A DNA stretch of 64,000 nucleotides from NCBI RefSeq assembly GCF_000384215.1, contig NZ_KB913032.1, positions 5,848,588 through 5,912,587 on the forward strand, written 5' to 3'. A program made the translations under genes and the position numbers. Shown here one piece after another: positions 9,294 through 18,075 of the stretch. The stretch comes from Amycolatopsis alba DSM 44262. Lineage in GTDB: Bacteria; Actinomycetota; Actinomycetes; Mycobacteriales; Pseudonocardiaceae. Each line of letters opens with the position of its first letter. Position 1 is the first letter of the stretch. A model generated the notes under the pieces. The model was given only the letters and a program-made list of their open reading frames with translations, was not told where the DNA came from and did no database searches.

Positions 9294-9875
9294 ATGCAGG
9301 TAGGCCCGAGGCGTGGTGGGCGTTTCACCGCGCCCGTCGTCGTCTTGAGCCTGTTGCCGGTGATCGCGCTCGGCGCCTGGTGGGGAGTCGACTATCTCCG
9401 GGCCCGCTTGGCGGGCAACGGTTGTGACGCGCTGACACCGGTCGGGATCACCGCCGCGCCCGACATCGCGCCGGTGCTCACGCGGCTCGCGGCGACCGTG
9501 CCGCAGCAAGAATGCTTCAGTGTCACCGTGACCGCGAGCGAGTCGGCCAAAACCGCCGACCTGCTCGGGACCACCACCTCCGGCGGGCCCGACGTCTGGG
9601 TCCCCGAGTCGAGCACGATGCTGTCGCAGGCCAGGGACGCCGGTGCGTGGAACCTGCCGGAATCCGGTCAGCCGGTGGCGAATTCCCCGGTGGTGCTGGG
9701 ACTTCCCGATGAGACCGCGCGGCGGTTCGGCTGGCCGGGGAAGACTCCGACCTGGCAAGAGATTCTCGACGACTCCCCGGTCGGGATGCCGGATCCGGCA
9801 CGGGATCCGCTGGCGGCACGGGTGCCGCCATTCGGCGCAGGCAGCCAAACATGTTTGTTCCCTGGAACAACGTGA
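9294..9875 (+). pseudogene. truncated extracellular solute-binding (VWA-fusion type) protein
   Basis: A 193-aa fragment: a cytoplasmic Arg-rich start, one membrane/signal segment (VVVLSLLPVIALGAWW), then the first half of a periplasmic-binding-type domain (ITAAPDIAPVLTRLA, the TASESAKTADLL helix, PDVWVPESS, and LPDPARDPL-like MPDPARDPL). Intact actinomycete relatives continue for some 350 further residues and often end in a von Willebrand A domain. Here the frame runs into unrelated sequence after DPLAARV and stops, so the gene is broken near 9820. ATG 9294 is chosen because GGAGG at 9282-9286 is correctly spaced. Unlikely to be functional. Confidence 0.6.
9855..9870. promoter_or_regulatory. 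perfect 7-2-7 inverted repeat
   Basis: TTGTTCCCTGGAACAA is a perfect dyad with 7-bp arms and a 2-bp centre. It lies at the broken end of the solute-binding gene and 51 bp before the GTG of the next small gene. Its size fits a dimeric repressor operator; no regulator can be assigned. Confidence 0.4.
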
Positions 9876-9920
9876 GCGGGACCACCATCGGACGACTTCC
9901 GGTGCGTGGAAAGGAACTTT

Positions 9921-10273
9921 GTGCCGCAGGACCCGAACGATCCCCGCGCGCTGGACATCGGCGCCTACTCGGATTCCATCACCGACGTCGAACTCCGTGA
10001 CGCGGTCGCGGACGTCGCCGCGCTGCTTTCGTTGCACGGGAACGTGATCCGTGACCTCGGCGCCAGGAGATCACGATGGCGTCCCGGACGGCGGTCCCCG
10101 CATCCCGACGTCGTCCTGTCCGCGGCCTGCCGCCGTCCACAGTGGACGAGGTTGGCGAATCCCGAGGTGACCTTGCCGGTCTCCACGACCGCGCGCGGCC
10201 CGGTCTCGGGCACACGCTGCTGGACCTCGCGAGGATCATCGACGCCGACATGGCGCCGGACAGGCGTCCTTAA
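9921..10273 (+). pseudogene. small hypothetical gene, apparently frameshifted
   Basis: Two overlapping short frames look like one broken gene of about 115 codons. The first begins at GTG 9921 behind AAAGGA and encodes PQDPNDPRALDIGAYS and a helix AVADVAALLSLHGNVIRDL; it has strongly GC-rich third positions until about 10060 and then loses coding character. The second frame (in phase with ATG 10076, ending TAA 10273) gains good codon bias and encodes LGHTLLDLARIIDADMAP. A one-base loss or two-base gain near 10060-10110 would explain this. I recognise no family. The end overlaps the convergent PucR-like gene by 4 bp. Confidence 0.4.
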
Positions 10274-11360
10274 CCCCGGTCGTCCGCCAGGCGGACCGCC
10301 TCCAGCGCCACGTAGAGTTCCCCGACGTCGACCGGGTCGGTCAGATCGCGCCGGGTCAGTTCCGGCACCCGGCGCAGCCGGTACCGGACCGTGTTCGGGT
10401 GGACGATCAGCCGGTCCGCGGCCTCCTTCGCGGAGCCGTGCCCGGCGAACCACGCGATCAGCGTGTCGAGCAGGACCTGCCGTTCGGCCTTGGGCAGCAC
10501 CAGCAGCCCGGTGAGCACCGAGCGCACGACGTCTCGTGACATCGCCGGCGCGCTCGCGACCAGCGTGGTGACCGGTTTGTCGCCGAAGACGGCGACCCCG
10601 GTGGCGCCGGTGGCCAGCGAACGACGGGCGATCCTTGCCCGGTGCACCGCGTCCGGTGTTTCGAGGAATCCGTTGAACGGCTTGCTCATCCCCGCCGCCA
10701 GACCGACTTCCAGCGCCGGGCCCGCAGCAGCGCCTCGACGCCGGGGCGCTCGTCCGGCTCGACGGCTTCGGTCACGACGGCGACGAACGTGCCCGCCGCC
10801 GGGAGATCGAGTTCTTTCGCGGCGTTCTCGAGTTCCGCCTGGGTGGCGAACCGGCCCTGCAGCAGGCCGTCCAGCAGGGCGAGCTTCTCGTGGGAGAGTT
10901 CGGCGGCGACCTCGCTGTACGCGGTGGTCAGCGCGTCGGAGTAGAGGTCGATGGTCTTCCACACGTTCGAGTTGATCTCCACCGTGCGGGCCGGGTTGAT
11001 GAAGCCGGGGCCCGCCAGTTCCAGCAGGCGCTCGTAGACGAAGATCCCGCCGATCCGGAACGCGCGGAGCACCGACGGCAGCGGGATACCCTGCCGGGCC
11101 TGCGCCAGCCCGGTCTTGCGGGCGGCGTCGAGCGGGAGCCCGCGCCCCTCGACGAGCGCTGTCAGCGCCCGTTCGAGATTCGCCCGGCAGACCTTGCGCA
11201 ACTCGTCCGGCGCGGTGCTGTCCACCTGGTGGTAGAACTCGTCCTCGTCGCTGAGCAACCGGGCGAGACGGTCGCTGAACTCGGGCAGCCGGGTGAGCAT
11301 CGCCTGCATGAGCACACGCTGCTCCCGTGGTGCGGGAGTGGCGAGAGCGCCGGTGCCCAT
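10270..11360 (-). pseudogene. PucR/CdaR-type transcriptional regulator, frameshifted
   Basis: The N-terminal frame (11360 down to 10686) encodes about 224 residues: a helical sensory region (EFSDRLARLL, FRIGGIFVYERLLELAG) and the start of a GGDEF-like CdaR domain. The C-terminal frame continues from about 10720 to the TAA at 10270 with VGLAAGMSKPF and the PucR helix-turn-helix (HPNTVRYRLRR, then VGELYVALEAVRL). The two join perfectly if one G is restored in a GGCCCGG tract near 10717-10719, giving about 362 aa. So this is an otherwise intact regulator with a single-base deletion or a sequence error. Family members control purine, amino acid or secondary metabolism; the target is unknown. Confidence 0.75.
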
Positions 11361-11452
11361 CCGGCAACTCTAACCCGATGGAGTGGCCATTTTTTATCAC
11401 GATGCGACGAAAGGGCGCTTTCGAGTGCTGAGCGCGGCTGACAAACGGGAGT

Positions 11453-11491
11453 GGCGCTGCCGGACGAGGACCCCCTTCGTCCGGCAGCGCC
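11453..11491 (-). terminator. strong hairpin after the SH3b gene
   Basis: Perfect 15-bp arms (11453-11467 and 11477-11491) enclose a 9-nt loop. The hairpin begins 16 bp after the stop of the gene ending at 11507 and has no T tract, as is usual for actinomycete terminators. A second short dyad, CGAAAGGGCGCTTTCG, lies beyond it at 11408-11423. Confidence 0.7.
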
Positions 11492-11506
11492 CGAGGCGGT
11501 CCGAGA

Positions 11507-12277
11507 TCAGTGGTTGATCTTGAACCACGGCTGCGACCAGCCGAGATAGGTGTAGTTCCACGCGCTCTTGATCTCCGAGATCGTGGTCTCGGTGAAGCTG
11601 CCCTTGCCGTGGATGTCGTTCGACAGGAACTTGCCGCCGCCGATGGAGATCATCGTGTGCCCGGTGCCGCCGTTGCTGAAGAAGGCGAGCCCGCCCGCGG
11701 GGACCTGAGTGTCTCCGGGGTGCTTGTAGGAGCTGGGGAGCTGGGTCCAGTGGACGTAGGCGGTCTCCGAGCCGCTCGCGGTCCAGCCGTAGGCCCACGA
11801 ATTGATCCGGTCGCACCAGCGGTAGTAGTCCGGGTCGTTGTTGGTGTGCACGTGCGCCTTCGCCCACGCGACGGCTTCGGCGCAGGTCCTCGGGTTTCCG
11901 GTGCCCGCGGTGGAGCAGGAGAGGGTGCTGCCGGCGCAGTCCGGGGCGACCCGGCCGTCCGAGCCGGTGTAGACGTAGGCGTCGCTGATGTAGCCGCCCT
12001 TCGACGGCACGTAGTCCCAGATGTCGGTGGTGCCGTACTTGCCGGTCACCGTCGAGCCGTTCGTCTGGCAGTCGATCGTGACGGCGGTGCCGCTCGCGAC
12101 CGTGCCGACGGAACTCGCGCCGGTGTTCGGGCTCGACCGCACGGTCACCGCCACCCCGGAGTCGGTGTTCACCGTGCCCGACGCCGCCAGCGCCTCACCC
12201 GCGCCGCCGAGCATGATCGCCCCGGCCAGCGCGATCGTGCCGACGGCGCCTCTGACGATCCTGGATCGGATCTTCAT
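11507..12277 (-). CDS. secreted SH3b / NlpC-like cell-wall protein
   Basis: A 256-aa exported protein. Signal peptide 1-32 (ending GGAGEALAA), a bacterial SH3 domain (about 38-105, VTVRSSPNTGASSVGTV), a Cys-rich linker, and a C-terminal domain (about 130-256) with WCDRINSWAYGW and GHTMISIGGGKF. Cys155 and His207 could be the catalytic dyad of an NlpC/P60- or CHAP-like peptidase, suggesting peptidoglycan hydrolysis, though overall similarity is not close enough to fix the family. GGAGG precedes ATG 12277. It is downstream of, and 94 bp from, a SigD/ShbA-like sigma gene on the same strand, and is followed by a strong terminator. Confidence 0.75.
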   Translation of the reverse strand: MKIRSRIVRGAVGTIALAGAIMLGGAGEALAASGTVNTDSGVAVTVRSSPNTGASSVGTVASGTAVTIDCQTNGSTVTGKYGTTDIWDYVPSKGGYISDAYVYTGSDGRVAPDCAGSTLSCSTAGTGNPRTCAEAVAWAKAHVHTNNDPDYYRWCDRINSWAYGWTASGSETAYVHWTQLPSSYKHPGDTQVPAGGLAFFSNGGTGHTMISIGGGKFLSNDIHGKGSFTETTISEIKSAWNYTYLGWSQPWFKINH

Positions 12278-12326
12278 TTCTGTCCTCCAGTGTTTCCCCG
12301 AATAGGTGCACAGGATGGAGGACTCT

Positions 12327-12345
12327 CGTACAAGCGCCGTACAAG
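12327..12345. promoter_or_regulatory. direct repeat upstream of the secreted SH3b gene
   Basis: CGTACAAG occurs twice, at 12327-12334 and 12338-12345, an exact 11-bp period (one helical turn), 50-70 bp upstream of ATG 12277. One-turn direct repeats suit response regulators or MerR/LuxR-like activators. No regulator is identified. Confidence 0.35.
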
Positions 12346-12371
12346 AAATCGTTCGTCCGAAGTGGACGGTT

Positions 12372-13061
12372 CTATACCGGGACGAGCTCCGGTACGGCGG
12401 CCTGTCCGATGATCGGGACATCGGTCGCGTAACGGGCGTTCCGCTCGGTGAGCAGGGTGCGCAGCCGCGCCAGCGCCCGGAACTGGGCCGTGCGGACCGC
12501 TCCCGCGCTCGGCAGGCCGAGCCGTTCGGCCGTCTCCTCGGCCGAAAGACCGAACACGAACCGGAGCACGAGCACCTGCCGGTGTGGCATCGGCAACCGG
12601 GCCAGCAGGACCCCGGCCTGCATGCGGTGCTCCAGCCGTTCGAGCTCGTCCGGGTCGCGGCGGGCCCAGAGGGCCAGGCCGTCGCCGACCTCGGGGACGG
12701 AGGCGACCGGTTCGCGGGAGCGGCGCCGGTGGAGGTCGGCCACCTTGTGTCCCGCGATCCCGAGGACGAACGCGAGGAACCGGTCCGGGCGGTACCGGTA
12801 GCGGGGCAAGGCGATCAAGACCGCCTGCAGCACCTCCTGCGCGCAGTCCTGTGCGTCGCAAGCTCCCGTCCCGGCGCTCCCGAGCCTGACGGCGCAGTAG
12901 CGGAACACGTGCGGGGAAAGGAAGCGGGCCAGTTCCCGGATCGCGTCCGGATCACCCGCGACGGCCGCCCGGACGAGTCTGCTGTCCGGGTTGGGCAACC
13001 GTCTCGCCGTGGCGGCGGCACGGGAGTCCGCGGGTACCGTCGATGGCGCTACCTCGTCCAC
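12372..13061 (-). CDS. ECF sigma factor, SigD/ShbA-like
   Basis: A 229-aa RNA polymerase sigma factor. Region 2 contains CAQEVLQAVLIALPRYR and the segment FLAFVLGIAGHKVADLHRR, which closely recalls mycobacterial SigD and Streptomyces ShbA. Region 4 has LPMPHRQVLVLRFVFGLSAEE and the recognition helix around LGLPSAGAVRTAQFRAL. GTG 13061 is preferred because AGGAG is 7 bp upstream and region 2 starts soon after; earlier GTG 13169 and ATG 13109 lack good sites. ShbA in Streptomyces drives transcription of hrdB; that role here is only an analogy. Flanked upstream by an unknown 172-aa gene (123 bp) and downstream by the secreted SH3b gene, all on one strand. Confidence 0.85.
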   Translation of the reverse strand: MDEVAPSTVPADSRAAATARRLPNPDSRLVRAAVAGDPDAIRELARFLSPHVFRYCAVRLGSAGTGACDAQDCAQEVLQAVLIALPRYRYRPDRFLAFVLGIAGHKVADLHRRRSREPVASVPEVGDGLALWARRDPDELERLEHRMQAGVLLARLPMPHRQVLVLRFVFGLSAEETAERLGLPSAGAVRTAQFRALARLRTLLTERNARYATDVPIIGQAAVPELVPV

Positions 13062-13184
13062 GTCTGCGCTCCTGGGTCGGGGGAACTGCCGCCAAGGTGC
13101 GCCCGTCATCGGGGACTCGGACTTCGTGCGCGGTCTTCCAGCCTGCCGTGCCGCGCAAGGGATGTCCACCTGTTCGCCGGGAAG

Positions 13185-13703
13185 TCATCCGAACCGCGCA
13201 ATGTCTACTGTGGACGATGCGGGCAGCGATCCCTTCAGGCAGGACAGCACCGGGGGATAGGCGGTGGTGTCGGTACTGAGGAAATCCGAAGTCCAGACCA
13301 GGCAATGCGCCAGAACCCGGATCCGCTGGGCCAGATCGGCGTTCTCGCAGGCCTCGCCGATCTGGTCGGCGCAGGTGGCCCGGTCGTCGCGGACGCTGGC
13401 GGCGATGGCGCGGACGATCGCGGCCACCCCCGGGTCCAGTTTGTCGGGCCGGACCGTCAGGCCCGCGGGGTCCCGCAGGCGCAGCGTGAACGGTTCACCG
13501 ATCCGCAGCGAACGACGGCGATCCTTGGCCGCCAAGGAGAAGGTGTCGACCAGGCGGCCGACGACGTCCCCGAGCGCCGGTCCCCGGCCGTGGGACGACG
13601 CGATGGACACCAGCGCGGTGGCGAGCCGGTCGGCCTCACCTGATCTGGTGAGGGAAAGAAGATCGCGGGCGATGGTGTGCGCGCGTCGGGCGGTGTGTTT
13701 CAT
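13185..13703 (-). CDS. hypothetical protein, 172 aa
   Basis: I do not recognise this protein. It starts at ATG 13703 behind GAGGGG and has good actinomycete codon bias. It is soluble and mostly alpha-helical (ARRAHTIARDLLSL, ALGDVVGRLVDTFSLA, VAAIVRAIAASVRDD, QRIRVLAHCLVWTSDFL), with three or four cysteines (around CADQIGEACE, AHCLVW and LSCLKG). The middle (RSLRIGEPFTLRLRD, DPAGLTVRPDKLD) looks like a short beta portion. Position, 123 bp upstream of the SigD/ShbA-like sigma gene on the same strand, suggests it could be a regulator or sensor of that factor, but it is not a recognisable anti-sigma (no zinc-finger HxxxCxxC and no membrane helix). Confidence 0.7.
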   Translation of the reverse strand: MKHTARRAHTIARDLLSLTRSGEADRLATALVSIASSHGRGPALGDVVGRLVDTFSLAAKDRRRSLRIGEPFTLRLRDPAGLTVRPDKLDPGVAAIVRAIAASVRDDRATCADQIGEACENADLAQRIRVLAHCLVWTSDFLSTDTTAYPPVLSCLKGSLPASSTVDIARFG

Positions 13704-14005
13704 GTCAGGCCCCTCGTTCTGTCTTGCGGAGAACCGATACCCCGCACAACGAGGGATAAACGCGAAGGTCCCTCGGATTGGCGCGGGTGGATGCGAGGGT
13801 TGCGCCGTTCGGGTCAGTTCGGAGGGAGGGCGATGGTGCTGTAACGGCGAGCGGCCGCTGGACGACGCCTGGTGCGACCGTCGTCTGCGGGGCGGAGGGC
13901 CATGCCGTGCCCGGCTACCCGAACGCACGGGCGCCGGTCGAAACACAAGGACGTATCGCGACCGTCGCACCGAGCAAATCCATGCCGAAACCCAGGGGCT
14001 AGTCC
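13704..14005. other. 302-bp intergenic region, nothing identified
   Basis: Between the 172-aa gene and the dehalogenase-like gene, both read on the minus strand. It should hold the promoter of the 172-aa gene near 13710-13790. Short frames are present on the plus strand, but none has a ribosome site and recognisable protein together. No hairpin or repeat of note was seen. Confidence 0.5.
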
Positions 14006-14875
14006 CTAGCGCGTCAGCAGGGCTCGCAGCGCTTCCACCACCTCCGACGGTGATTCCTCGGCCATGAAGTGTCCCGACGTGACGGTCCGGTGGTCCAGGT
14101 CCTTCGCCCACGCGCCCCAGAGCGCGACGGCGTCGTAGCCGAGCGCGGCGCCCCAGTCCTGCTGGAGCACGGTGAGCGGCATGGCGAGCCGGTTGCCCGC
14201 TTCCCGGTCCGCCTTGTCGTGCTCGACGTCGATGCCCGCCGACGCGCGGTAGTCGGCGACGATCGAGGTCACCGCGTTCCGCGAGGCCTCCAGGTACGAA
14301 GCCCGGATGTCGGCGGGGATCGCGTCGCCTTGCTGTGTCCACGCGTCGAGGAAGTGACCGAAGAACGCGTCGGGCGCGGCGGCGATCAGCTGTTCCGGCA
14401 GTCCTGGCGGCTGAGCCATCAGGTAGAGGTGGAAGCCGACAGCCGCGCCGACGCCGTGCAGGACATCCCACATGTCCAGTGTCGGCAGCACGTCGAGGAT
14501 CGCGAGATGGCTCACCTTGTCCGTGTGGTCGAGCCCGGCCCGCAGCGCCACCAGCGCGCCGCGGTCATGCCCGGCGAGGGCGAACCGGTCATGGCCGAAG
14601 GCCTGCGCGACGGCGACGACGTCGGCCGCCATCGAGCGCTTCGAGTAGGTCTCGCCGGTGTCGGCGGGCTTGTCGCTCTCGCCGTATCCTCGCAGGTCAG
14701 GGCAGAGGACGGTGTGGTCCGCCGCCAGATCCGCCGCCACGTGCCGCCACATGAGGTGGGTCTCGGGGAAGCCGTGCAGCAACACGATCGGGCTGCCGCT
14801 CCCGGCGACGGCGACGTTGAGTGCCACGCCGTCCGCCACGGGCACGCGCTGGTAGTCGAATCCGGTGATACGCAT
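14006..14875 (-). CDS. alpha/beta hydrolase, haloacetate dehalogenase/epoxide hydrolase-like
   Basis: A 289-aa cytoplasmic hydrolase. The oxyanion segment HGFPETHLMWR (34-44), the nucleophile elbow GHDRG (102-106, Asp104) and the terminal HFMAEE with the catalytic His are all present. An Asp nucleophile with the HGFP and LRGYGESDKP motifs fits haloacetate dehalogenases and soluble epoxide hydrolases, in which Asp forms an ester intermediate; which of the two cannot be told without the halide-pocket residues. ATG 14875 is chosen because AGGAAGG is 6 bp upstream. It is divergent from the BTAD-AAA regulator at 14991, a possible controller. Confidence 0.85.
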   Translation of the reverse strand: MRITGFDYQRVPVADGVALNVAVAGSGSPIVLLHGFPETHLMWRHVAADLAADHTVLCPDLRGYGESDKPADTGETYSKRSMAADVVAVAQAFGHDRFALAGHDRGALVALRAGLDHTDKVSHLAILDVLPTLDMWDVLHGVGAAVGFHLYLMAQPPGLPEQLIAAAPDAFFGHFLDAWTQQGDAIPADIRASYLEASRNAVTSIVADYRASAGIDVEHDKADREAGNRLAMPLTVLQQDWGAALGYDAVALWGAWAKDLDHRTVTSGHFMAEESPSEVVEALRALLTR

Positions 14876-14990
14876 GAGTACCTTCCTGGTCGTCGTGATC
14901 ACCAGCGTCCCCTCGCCGAATCAGCACCCGGTCAGCGGCGACCGAGCGGCCGGGGCACGATGATCACCGTCGGTGAAGCGGGAGGTGGCG

Positions 14991-17900
14991 ATGCGGTTCG
15001 GGGTGCTCGGCCCGCTCGTGGCCGAGGACGCGCGGGGTGAGGTCGGGCTCAAGGGCCCGCGGCACCGGGCGGTGCTGGCAAGGCTGCTGATCGCCCGCGG
15101 CCGGGTCGTACCGGTGGAACGCCTGGTCGACGACCTGTGGGAGCGGCCGCCCGAGGGCGCTGTCGGCGCCGTCCAGACCTTCGTCGGCGCCTTGCGTCGC
15201 GCGCTGGAGCCGGATCGCGCGCCGCGTGAGCCCGCGCGGTTGCTCGTCACCGTCGCCCGTGGGTACGCCCTGCGCGCGGACTCCGTCGACGCCTGGGAAT
15301 TCGAGGCCGCCGTCACCATGGCCCGCGAACTGCTCGACGCCCACCGAGCGGACGCGGCACTGTCGCAAGTGGACACCGCGCTCGCGCTGTGGCGCGGGCC
15401 CGCGTACGCCGGGTTCGCCGAGGAGGGCTGGGCGCGCGGCGAGGTCTCCCGGCTGACCGAACTCCGGCTGCTGGCGGGGGAACTCCGTGCCGAAGCCCTC
15501 CTCGCGCTCGGGCGGGCGGCCGAAGTGATCCCCGAGCTGGAACCGCGAGTACGCGAATACCCGTTGCGGGAAAACGGTTCCCGGCTGCTGGCGCTGGCGC
15601 TCTACCGATCGGGACGGCAAGGTGACGCGCTCGCCGTGTTGCGCGTCGCGCGCGAACTGCTCGCCGTCGAACTCGGTCTCGACCCCGGCGCGGCCCTGCG
15701 TGACCTGGAAGCCGACATCCTGGCGCAAGCACCCCGGCTGAAGCCGTCCGTGCCCAAGATCGCCGAGCGGCCCCTGATCGGCCGCGACACGGAGCTGGCG
15801 AAACTCGAGGAAGCCGCGGCCCGGTCCCGGCTGGTGCTCGTCTCCGGCGACCCCGGCGCGGGGAAGACCGCGCTCGCCGAGGCGTTCTCCGCCCGTCTCG
15901 CCGCGCGAGGCTGGACCACAGCCTGGGGAAGCAATCCCGACGGTGAGGGCTTGCCGCCCGCCTACGCGTGGAGCCGGATTCTCGCCACCCTCGCCGACGC
16001 CGGGTACGGCGCCGCGCCGACGGCGGACCCGGCGACCGAAGATCCCGTGACCGCGCGTTGGCGCTGGCATCAGGCGGTCGCGTCCTATCTGGCCGGTGCC
16101 ACGCCACTGCTGCTGGTCCTCGACGACCTGCAGTGGGCAGGCGAGGAGACGTTGGCGTTGCTGACTTCGGTACTCGACGAGCCGGTGCTGATCGTCGCGA
16201 CCTATCGCGGGACCGACCTGCCCGCCCCCTTGACGGAGTTCCTCGGCCGGGCCGCACGGGCCGAGCCGGTGCGCGTCTACCTCGGCGGCCTGCCCGAGAC
16301 CGAGATCGCCCGCCTGGTCCGGGCCACGACCGGGGAGGAGATCGATCCGGAAACCGCCGCGGCGCTGCACCGTCGCAGCGGCGGGAACGCCTTCTTCGTC
16401 CGCGAACTCGCCCGCCTGCTGGCCGACGAGGGCCCGGCCGCCCTGGCCGCGGTGCCGCCGGGCGTCCGCGACGTCGTCCGGCACCGGGTGGAGGTGCTCC
16501 CGGACGGAGTCCGCGATGTGGTGCGGCGGGCGGCGGTGATCGGCACGGACGTCGATCTGGACGTACTCGAGGCCCTGGTGGGGGAAACCGCGCTTGACGC
16601 GGCGGAAATCGCGGTCCGGCGCGGGTTCCTGATCGAACGGGCACCGCGCCGGTTCCGGTTCGCGCACGCTCTCGTACGGGACACGCTCTACCACGATCTC
16701 TCCCGTTCGCGGCGGGGCCGCGAGCACGGCAAGATCGCCGAAGCGCTGGCGGATCTCCGCCCGGACGACGTGGATGCCCTGGCACACCATTTCCTCCTGT
16801 CCGAAGAGCACCCCGAGCGTGCCGCGCATTACGCGCGGGCCGCCGCCGAGCGAGCGGAAAAGCGTTTCGCGCAGGCGGAAGCGGCGAGACTGTGGGACGC
16901 GGCGCTCACCGCGTACGACCGGTCCGGTGCCTCCGACACGGAGAAGCGGCTGGAGCTGATCATGGGCAAGGCCCGCGCGTCGGCCGTGGCAGGCGGCCTC
17001 GGCCAGTCCCGGCGGCATCGCGCCGAAGCGCTGGAACTGGCGGAAAAGCCGGCCGATCCGCTGCTGACCGCGCGGGTGATCGGCGCCTTCGACGTCCCCG
17101 CCGTCTGGACCGAAAACGACGACCCGGCACTGGCCTCCCGGATCGCGGACGCCGTCGAGCGAACCCTCGCCGCGCTGCCGGCCGGACGCGTGGCCGAGCG
17201 ATGCCGTCTGCTGGCGACACTCGCCGTCGAACTGCGGAACGCGGGCGGCCGGCGGGCTCGCGAGGCGGCAAGGGAAGCCGAGGAACTCGCCCGGCGGCTC
17301 GACGATCCGGCGTTGCTGGCCTTCGCGCTCAACGCCCGGTTCCTGCAGTCCTTCGACCGTGCGGGCCTCGCCTCGCGGCGGGCCGGGATCGGCGCGGAAC
17401 TGGTCGACCTCGCCACCCGGCACGGGCTGGTGACGTTCGAGGTGCTCGGTCACCTCGTGCTCGTGCAGGCCGACAGCGCGCTCGCGGATTTCGCGGCCGC
17501 GGACCGGCATGCCGCGGCCGCCGACGAACTCGGGGAACGGTACGGCCTTCCGCTCGTCGGCGTGTTCACCCGGTGGTATCGCGCGATGCGGGCCGCGATG
17601 ACCGGTGAAGGCGGGGAAGCGGCCTATCGGGCCGCGGCGGCGGGGCTCGCCGGGACGGCGATGTCCGGAGTGGACAACGGGATTCTCGCCCTCGCGCTGT
17701 TCTGTGACCGGATCCAGCGCGGCTTGCCGCCCGAAGCACGCGAAGAGAGCTACGGAGCCTACGAGAGCTGGTGCCGGCCGGTCCTCCCGATCCCGGATTC
17801 TCCACGGGACCTGCTGTACGAAGCCCGCACCTGCTTGCACGCCGTCGTCGCGATCGAACTCGGCGACCGTGCGGCGATGGAACGCCTCTACGCCGAGCTT

Positions 17901-18074
17901 CTCCCCGCCGACGGCGAGATCGCCGGGGCAGGAAGCGGAATGCTCACCCTCCGCCCGGTCGCGTACTACCTCGGTGAGCTGGCCACCGCCCTCGATCTGC
18001 GAGAGGCGGCCGCCGAGCACTATCGGAAGGCACGCGCCATCGCGATGAAGGCCGGCTCACCGCACTGGGGTTAG
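14991..18074 (+). CDS. BTAD regulator with AAA ATPase (LuxR/AfsR-like large regulator)
   Basis: A 1027-aa regulator. N-terminal winged helix (1-95, MRFGVLGPLV), BTAD domain (about 96-245), an AAA_16-type ATPase with Walker A GDPGAGKT at 286-293 and Walker B LLLVLDDLQWA near 375, then a long helical, TPR-like C-terminus. It differs from the other two AfsR-like proteins in this window: the ATPase is of the MalT-like AAA_16 type rather than NB-ARC. GGAGG precedes ATG 14991; the winged helix begins immediately. It ends 1 bp from the convergent small acidic gene at 18076. It is divergent from the haloacetate-dehalogenase-like gene over 115 bp, so autoregulation or control of that gene is plausible. 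Confidence 0.87.
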   Translation: MRFGVLGPLVAEDARGEVGLKGPRHRAVLARLLIARGRVVPVERLVDDLWERPPEGAVGAVQTFVGALRRALEPDRAPREPARLLVTVARGYALRADSVDAWEFEAAVTMARELLDAHRADAALSQVDTALALWRGPAYAGFAEEGWARGEVSRLTELRLLAGELRAEALLALGRAAEVIPELEPRVREYPLRENGSRLLALALYRSGRQGDALAVLRVARELLAVELGLDPGAALRDLEADILAQAPRLKPSVPKIAERPLIGRDTELAKLEEAAARSRLVLVSGDPGAGKTALAEAFSARLAARGWTTAWGSNPDGEGLPPAYAWSRILATLADAGYGAAPTADPATEDPVTARWRWHQAVASYLAGATPLLLVLDDLQWAGEETLALLTSVLDEPVLIVATYRGTDLPAPLTEFLGRAARAEPVRVYLGGLPETEIARLVRATTGEEIDPETAAALHRRSGGNAFFVRELARLLADEGPAALAAVPPGVRDVVRHRVEVLPDGVRDVVRRAAVIGTDVDLDVLEALVGETALDAAEIAVRRGFLIERAPRRFRFAHALVRDTLYHDLSRSRRGREHGKIAEALADLRPDDVDALAHHFLLSEEHPERAAHYARAAAERAEKRFAQAEAARLWDAALTAYDRSGASDTEKRLELIMGKARASAVAGGLGQSRRHRAEALELAEKPADPLLTARVIGAFDVPAVWTENDDPALASRIADAVERTLAALPAGRVAERCRLLATLAVELRNAGGRRAREAAREAEELARRLDDPALLAFALNARFLQSFDRAGLASRRAGIGAELVDLATRHGLVTFEVLGHLVLVQADSALADFAAADRHAAAADELGERYGLPLVGVFTRWYRAMRAAMTGEGGEAAYRAAAAGLAGTAMSGVDNGILALALFCDRIQRGLPPEAREESYGAYESWCRPVLPIPDSPRDLLYEARTCLHAVVAIELGDRAAMERLYAELLPADGEIAGAGSGMLTLRPVAYYLGELATALDLREAAAEHYRKARAIAMKAGSPHWG

Positions 18075-18075
18075 C

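Noticed and set aside
12278..12371. c-di-AMP (ydaO-type) riboswitch before the secreted wall protein
   Set aside because: Actinobacterial wall-hydrolase genes often have one, but the gap here is only 94 bp and no matching long conserved leader is seen.
13778..14002. Short plus-strand frame in the 302-bp gap
   Set aside because: No ribosome site, no homology sensed, poor codon bias.
14964..18020. Very long open frame opposite the BTAD-AAA regulator
   Set aside because: Antisense shadow of a GC-rich gene: composition is Arg/Gly/Pro-rich with no domain, while the plus strand has Walker and winged-helix motifs.
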